A stretch of 64,000 nt of DNA from NCBI RefSeq assembly GCF_003011885.1, contig NZ_PXXO01000006.1:108392-172391 (forward strand). Direction: 5' to 3'. The position numbers were made by a program, and so were the translations under genes. The stretch comes from Cyanobium usitatum str. Tous (lineage in GTDB: Bacteria; Cyanobacteriota; Cyanobacteriia; PCC-6307; Cyanobiaceae). The notes under the pieces were generated by a model that was given only the letters and a program-made list of their open reading frames with translations, did no database searches and was not told the DNA's origin. Shown here in pieces: positions 59,690-64,000 of this stretch (the stretch's first letter is position 1; each line of letters begins with the position of its first letter).

Positions 59690-62600
59690 TGGCACTCATC
59701 ACAGAAGACCATCTTGAGCAGCAGTGCCTTGAGTGGTTCAAGGAACTGGGATACGCCTATGCCTTTGCTCCTGAACTTGCCCCTGATGGCACCTCCCCTG
59801 AACGCACTGACTTCAGACAGGTCATCCTCACGGGGCGTTTGCGCTCAGCACTCCAACGCCTGAATCCAGAAGTTCCAGCAAGCACCATCGAATCAGCGGT
59901 GCTCCAACTGGCGAACCCCAACGTGCCTGGTCTGCTGGCATCCAACCGCAACTTCCACCGCTGGATGACCCAGGGATTACCCATCACCTATATGGATGGG
60001 AACCAGCAGGTCGGCATCCGCCTCAAGGTCATCGGTTTTGACGACCCTGCCTCCAATGACTGGTTGGTGGTGAACCAGTTGGCGATCCAGGGCACTAAGC
60101 ACAACCGCCGACCTGATGTGGTGGTCTACGTCAACGGTCTGCCCCTGGCAGTGATCGAACTGAAGAATCCTGCCGATGAGAAGGCAGACATCTGGGCAGG
60201 GTTCAACCAACTCCAGACCTACAAGCAAGACATCCCCGACCTATTCACCCCAAATGTGCTGCTGGTGATTAGCGATGGCATCCAGGCACGGTTGGGGGCA
60301 TTGAGTGCTGATCGGGAAAGGTTTCAGCGGTGGCGCACCATCGAAGGAGAGAACCACCTCGATCCGCTGGGTAATCACCGAGACCTGGAGACCCTGGTGC
60401 GAGGCATCTTCGATAAGGGGCGACTGCTGGAGTTCGTTCGTCGTTTTTGCCTGTTTGAGGAAGACGGGCAGATCATCAAGAAGATTGCTGCCTACCACCA
60501 GTTCCACGCCGTTCAAGCAGCAGTGGAGCGGGTGGTGGAGGCAAGCAGACCTGATGGCGACAAGAAGGGCGGGGTGGTCTGGCACACCCAAGGTGCTGGC
60601 AAGAGCATTGAGATGGCGTGTCTGGCGGGCAAGTTGCTCACCGATCCACGCTTGGAGAACCCCACCCTGGTAATGGTCACCGACCGCCAAGACCTGGATG
60701 GGCAACTGTTCGGGGTCTTTGCAGGAGCGGGTGACCTATTGGGTGAATCCCCCAAGCAGGCAGACAGTCGCCAAGAACTCAGGGATTTACTGGGCAACCG
60801 ACCCAGCGGCGGCATCATCTTCACCACCATTCAGAAGTTCGCCACCGAACCTGATGAAAACAAGTTCCCTGCCCTGACCGAGCGCCATAACATCGTGGTG
60901 ATCTGCGATGAGGCGCACCGCACCCAATACGGGTTCAAGGGTCGCTTCGACACCAAGACTGGGGAGATCAAATACGGGTTGGCAAAGGCACTCAGGGATG
61001 CCCTGCCCCAGGCGACTTTCCTTGCCTTCACGGGAACGCCCATCTCCCAAGACGACCGAGACACCCAAGCGGTCTTCGGGCACTACGTCTCTGTCTACGA
61101 CATTCAGCAGGCAGTGGAAGACGGTGCCACGGTGCCGATCTACTACGAATCCCGCCTGGCAAAACTGGCGCTGAAGGAACCACTGCTGCCCCAAGTGGAT
61201 GAGCAGGTGAATGAACTCTTCTCAGATGAAGACGACATTCCTGCTGCTGAACGGGCAAAGAGCAGGTGGGCAGCACTGGAAGCACTGGTAGGTGCTGAAC
61301 CACGCCTGAAGCAGGTGGCAGCAGATTTGATTGCCCACTTTGAGCAACGCTCACGCACTCAACCAGGCAAGGCGATGGTGGTGGCGATGAGCAGGGATAT
61401 CTGTGCTCGCCTCTATGAGGCAATCGTTGCCCTGCGCCCTGACTGGCACGACGACGACCCGAAAAAAGGTGCCATCAAGGTTGTGATGACGGCATCGGCA
61501 TCGGATGAGCAATACCTCCAACCGCACCACACCACCAAGCAGCAGAAAAAGGATCTGGAGAAACGGTTCAAAGATCCTGCCGACTCCCTCAAGATCGTGC
61601 TGGTGCGGGATATGTGGTTGACGGGATTTGATGCTCCCTGTCTGGCGACGATGTATGTGGATAAACCGATGAAGGGGGCAAACCTGGCGCAGGCGATTGC
61701 CCGAGTCAACAGGGTCTTCAAAGACAAACCAGGTGGTCTGGTAGTCGATTACATCGGCATCGCCCCCCAACTCAAGGAAGCACTGGCGACCTACACAGCA
61801 TCGAAGGGCAAGGGTGCTCCAACGATTGATACCAGTGAGGCGCTGCGGATACTCAAGGAGAAACTCCAGGTTGCCCGTGACCTGCTCCACCCCATCGACT
61901 GGAGTGGATTCATCGATCCCAAGACAGCATTGGCATTGCTGCCCAACTGCTTGGATCACATCCTGGCGATTTCAGATGGCAAGCAGCGGTATTGCGACAC
62001 CGTGCTGGCAATGACGAAAGCATTTGCCTTATGCGGAACGCTTGATGAAGCGATGGAACTCAACGCTGAGGTGACCTTCCTTCAGGCGATCCGAGCACCA
62101 CTGGTCAAAGGTGATGGAGATGGTGGAGGAGATGGTCGTGCCCCTAAAAATGTTGATTTTGAGTTGCGTCAACTAATGTCTGACGCTCTGGTAGCAGATG
62201 GAATCACTGATGTTTTCAAGGTGGCGGGTCTTGAAAAACCTGATCTCAGCATCCTGTCTGATCAGTTTCTGGCGGAGGTCAGCAAGATCCCCCAGAAGAA
62301 CCTGGCGGTTGAACTGCTTCAACGGTTGCTAAGGGAAGAGGTTCAGACACGCTTCAAGACCAACGTGGTCAAACAGAAGCGATTCAGTGAACTGCTCCAG
62401 GCATCCCTGAACAAATATGCCAACCGTTCGATCGAAGCAGCACAGGTGATCGAAGAACTGATTGCGATGGCAAAGCAGTTCCGTGATGAAGCAGAGAAGG
62501 TCGAAGCGATGGGGTTGTCTGTTGCTGAAGTTGCCTTCTACGACGCCCTGTCGAACAACCAGTCAGCACACGACCTGATGGGGGATGAGGTGCTGATGAA

Positions 62601-62805
62601 GATGGCACGGGAACTGGCAGAAAAACTCAGGGGCAACCTCAGCATCGATTGGCAATACAAGGAAAACGTTCGGGCACGACTGCGAACGATGATCAAGGCA
62701 TTGCTCAAACGCTACAAGTATCCGCCTGATCAGGAGGCAGCAGCGATTGATCTAGTATTAACCCAGGCGGAAACTATTGGCGAAGACTGGGCAACAACCC
62801 AGTGA
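59689..62805 (+). CDS. hsdR: Type I restriction-modification system, restriction subunit HsdR
   Basis: The protein has 1038 residues. The N-terminal PD-(D/E)xK nuclease reads RPDVVVYVNGLPLAVIELK near 140-160. The SF2 translocase has Walker A in VVWHTQGAGKSIEMACLA near 300, TDRQDLDGQLFGVF, DEAH in VICDEAHRTQYGFKG near 405, and AFTGTPIS. Motifs in the second lobe (DMWLTGFDAPCLATMYVDK, AIARVNRVF) follow, with a C-terminal helical part that binds the methylase. It pulls DNA and cuts unmodified sites. The start overlaps the hsdS stop by one base (TGATG). Confidence 0.97.
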   Translation: MALITEDHLEQQCLEWFKELGYAYAFAPELAPDGTSPERTDFRQVILTGRLRSALQRLNPEVPASTIESAVLQLANPNVPGLLASNRNFHRWMTQGLPITYMDGNQQVGIRLKVIGFDDPASNDWLVVNQLAIQGTKHNRRPDVVVYVNGLPLAVIELKNPADEKADIWAGFNQLQTYKQDIPDLFTPNVLLVISDGIQARLGALSADRERFQRWRTIEGENHLDPLGNHRDLETLVRGIFDKGRLLEFVRRFCLFEEDGQIIKKIAAYHQFHAVQAAVERVVEASRPDGDKKGGVVWHTQGAGKSIEMACLAGKLLTDPRLENPTLVMVTDRQDLDGQLFGVFAGAGDLLGESPKQADSRQELRDLLGNRPSGGIIFTTIQKFATEPDENKFPALTERHNIVVICDEAHRTQYGFKGRFDTKTGEIKYGLAKALRDALPQATFLAFTGTPISQDDRDTQAVFGHYVSVYDIQQAVEDGATVPIYYESRLAKLALKEPLLPQVDEQVNELFSDEDDIPAAERAKSRWAALEALVGAEPRLKQVAADLIAHFEQRSRTQPGKAMVVAMSRDICARLYEAIVALRPDWHDDDPKKGAIKVVMTASASDEQYLQPHHTTKQQKKDLEKRFKDPADSLKIVLVRDMWLTGFDAPCLATMYVDKPMKGANLAQAIARVNRVFKDKPGGLVVDYIGIAPQLKEALATYTASKGKGAPTIDTSEALRILKEKLQVARDLLHPIDWSGFIDPKTALALLPNCLDHILAISDGKQRYCDTVLAMTKAFALCGTLDEAMELNAEVTFLQAIRAPLVKGDGDGGGDGRAPKNVDFELRQLMSDALVADGITDVFKVAGLEKPDLSILSDQFLAEVSKIPQKNLAVELLQRLLREEVQTRFKTNVVKQKRFSELLQASLNKYANRSIEAAQVIEELIAMAKQFRDEAEKVEAMGLSVAEVAFYDALSNNQSAHDLMGDEVLMKMARELAEKLRGNLSIDWQYKENVRARLRTMIKALLKRYKYPPDQEAAAIDLVLTQAETIGEDWATTQ

Positions 62806-62823
62806 TCTCAACAAGACCGATCT

Positions 62824-63201
62824 ATGTCTCAACAAAAAAAGGGTAAAGCAGAATTTGACACCTCTACAGCAATTAAAGAAATAGAAGAAAAGAAGGAGGC
62901 GCAACGCCTTAAGAGGGTAATGCGCGAGAAGGAAAAACTAAGACTAAAGAAAGAGGAGGAAGAAGGTGAAAGACTCGCCGAACAAGAAAGAAGATTACGC
63001 TTCTTTGAGGATGAGCGTTACTTCAGGTTGTCCTTGGTTGATTCCATTGTCACCCTTTCTCAAGAGGTCGAACAACTAAGAAAGTCAATGGAAAGCATAA
63101 AAGAGATGACAGAAGACGCAATAGAATTAGCAGTTTGCCTCGGCGATTCTGATCATCACGGTCTCGACGAAATTCGCTTTAAGTATAAAGGATATTCCTG
63201 A
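62824..63201 (+). CDS. Coiled-coil hypothetical protein downstream of hsdR (125 aa)
   Basis: The ATG at 62824 lies 18 bases after hsdR. Residues 15-65 form a highly charged coiled coil (IKEIEEKKEAQRLKRVMREK, then ERLAEQERRLRFFEDERYF), and residues 70-100 a second helix (LSQEVEQLRKSMESIKEMTE). A tail with HHGLDEIRFKYKGYS ends it. The gene is AT-rich. Its place at the end of the hsd operon suggests it may be an accessory or anti-restriction factor, but this is only positional. Confidence 0.6.
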   Translation: MSQQKKGKAEFDTSTAIKEIEEKKEAQRLKRVMREKEKLRLKKEEEEGERLAEQERRLRFFEDERYFRLSLVDSIVTLSQEVEQLRKSMESIKEMTEDAIELAVCLGDSDHHGLDEIRFKYKGYS

Positions 63202-63212
63202 ATCCTTAATGC

Positions 63213-63464
63213 CTACGCTTCAACAACCTCCAACAAATCCTCAATTCCACAATCCAGCACCGTCACTACCTTCCCCGCCAAATCCAAGGAAAGTGCTGAC
63301 GCCGCTTTCTGATCGTTCCGTGCCAGTCGGGTGATGGTGGTTGCTGCCACCCCTGCCGCTACTGCCAGAGCGTTCATCGTGATTGCCTTTTCACCTGCCT
63401 CCGCACGACGCAGATTTGCCTTGGCAAGTGCCTTGGCGAGAGTGAGACGAACTTGCTTTGCCAT
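63213..63464 (-). CDS. Small XRE-like helix-turn-helix protein (83 aa)
   Basis: From the ATG at 63464 there are 83 residues. MNALAVAAGVAATTITRLAR is a helix-turn-helix of the Cro/XRE type, preceded by a basic helix (AKQVRLTLAKALAKANLRRA) and followed by ALSLDLAGKVVTVLDCGIED. It probably binds DNA and could control the neighbouring hsd genes or a mobile element. It converges with the coiled-coil gene, leaving 11 bases. Confidence 0.75.
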   Translation of the reverse strand: MAKQVRLTLAKALAKANLRRAEAGEKAITMNALAVAAGVAATTITRLARNDQKAASALSLDLAGKVVTVLDCGIEDLLEVVEA

Positions 63465-63853
63465 AAGAAGCACAATACCTCAAGCACCCTAGAAGGGCAA
63501 AGCAGTTCCTGTTACCTATCCCACAGTGCCAAGCACAGATACCAGAGTGTCAGACGCCAAACCTAAGCACTGCTTGAACCACGACAAACCCCACCAGGGC
63601 GACCAAGGCAAGAAGTGATGGGAAACCAGTTGCGACCATACCGACTCCGTTTACGACCCCATTTCTAAAGCAAATCGGAAACGTTGCTGTAGCGATACAT
63701 ACAGAGAAATCCAACGAGGCATCTCGCAGGTTTCCAAGCGTAAAGCACCCTTTGCTCAGTCCCCTGTGCTATGATTACTGCGTTGAGGGCAAGAGGTTCA
63801 AAGAAACCCGCCCTCTCAATCCGCTCACCAGCAACCCACAGAGGTTCAGACCA
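63465..63853. other. 389-base gap before the last partial gene
   Basis: No gene was recognised here. Near the right end, TG-C-TATGAT at 63767-63775 is an extended -10 box without a clear -35 box. It is followed by a possible 5' untranslated hairpin in which GAGGGC (63785-63790) pairs with GCCCTC (63810-63815). There is no T-tract after the hairpin, so it is not a terminator. AGAGGTTCA occurs twice (in the hairpin loop and about 14 bases before 63854). Confidence 0.4.
63767..63775 (+). promoter_or_regulatory. Extended -10 promoter candidate
   Basis: TGCTATGAT matches the extended -10 pattern TGnTATnnT. Transcription would begin near 63782 and cover a hairpin leader before the gene at 63854. 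No good -35 element is present, which extended -10 promoters do not need. Confidence 0.35.
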
Positions 63854-64000
63854 ATGCCAACCGATTTCTCCACCATTGACCTTGCAACCCTCAATGCCGC
63901 CCAGGGCGTGATGGTTGCCGCCATTCGTGACCGCTGCTGCCAGTGGGAACAGGATTCTGCTGATGCTGCTGCGGGCGGAAACCTCAGTGCTGCCTCAATG
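63854..64000 (+). CDS. Hypothetical protein, partial (5' end only)
   Basis: The ATG at 63854 opens a frame that runs off the right edge, with 49 residues visible: TDFSTIDLATLNAAQGVMVA, AIRDRCCQWEQDSADAAAGG. AGAGG lies about ten bases upstream. It is helical with two neighbouring cysteines. Too little is present to name a family. Confidence 0.5.
   Translation, partial: MPTDFSTIDLATLNAAQGVMVAAIRDRCCQWEQDSADAAAGGNLSAASM

Noticed and set aside
63783..63819. Terminator near the right edge
   Set aside because: The hairpin lacks a T-tract; a leader hairpin is more likely.

Overview
This is chromosomal DNA of a GC-rich unicellular cyanobacterium of the Synechococcus/Cyanobium type. The evidence is the pair of flavodiiron proteins flv3-flv1, a plastid-Ycf21-like chorismate lyase, two acyl-lipid desaturases, rubrerythrin with a rubredoxin tail, many small proteins of picocyanobacterial style, and scattered copies of the cyanobacterial palindrome GCGATCGC (HIP1; for example at 4491, 5745, 9035, 23135, 29076, 32775, 38052, 58868 and 58940). 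No rRNA, tRNA, CRISPR array or complete insertion sequence was seen.

Layout. (1) 1-6.5 kb: a giant minus-strand RTX-type exoprotein, open at the left edge, with choice-of-anchor I, phytase-like and PhoX-like regions. A decayed partial relative lies just upstream. (2) 6.7-13.4 kb: small conserved proteins, a TerB-like protein, ligA, a SprT-like metallopeptidase, a DUF1269 protein and chorismate lyase. (3) 13.6-16.9 kb: an AT-rich insert with an FkbM methyltransferase, a sulfotransferase, a glycosyltransferase-like protein, a broken second sulfotransferase and a scrap of an IS256-type transposase; this looks like acquired surface-glycan DNA. (4) 16.9-23.3 kb: a minus-strand run rplI, dnaB, a GT39 transferase, mnmG and a PilP/GspC-like membrane protein. 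(5) 23.4-31.4 kb: two desaturases flanking a conserved regulator-like gene, a PLP lyase, then gcvH-gcvP. (6) 31.5-42 kb: rubrerythrin, flv3-flv1, hsp20, a metallopeptidase-like protein, then a SNF2 helicase/SWIM zinc finger/MEKHLA operon. (7) 42-53.3 kb: housekeeping genes alaS, speA, ndk, thiO, gatB, coaE and argJ, with a PIN/Phd toxin-antitoxin pair fused translationally to thiO. (8) 53.4-64 kb: a lower-GC accessory island of small unknown genes followed by a complete type I restriction-modification operon hsdM-hsdS-hsdR, a coiled-coil protein and a small HTH protein.

Two core genes, mnmG and gcvP, each carry a one-base deficit in a homopolymer (G4 at 19780-19783, T6 at 28857-28862). Adding one base restores a full-length family member in both cases, so these are more likely assembly errors than true gene loss. 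By contrast, the relative of the RTX protein (5852-6512) and the second sulfotransferase (16385-16765) look truly decayed.

The most unusual arrangements are these: antitoxin, toxin and thiO linked by successive ATGA overlaps; paired desaturases around one conserved gene; the SNF2/SWIM/MEKHLA operon; a four-copy 17-bp repeat between two genes; a 60-bp duplicated element around a small gene just before hsdM; and a possible terminated small RNA near 31.5 kb. Family names come from recognition of motifs in translated sequence, not from database searches.
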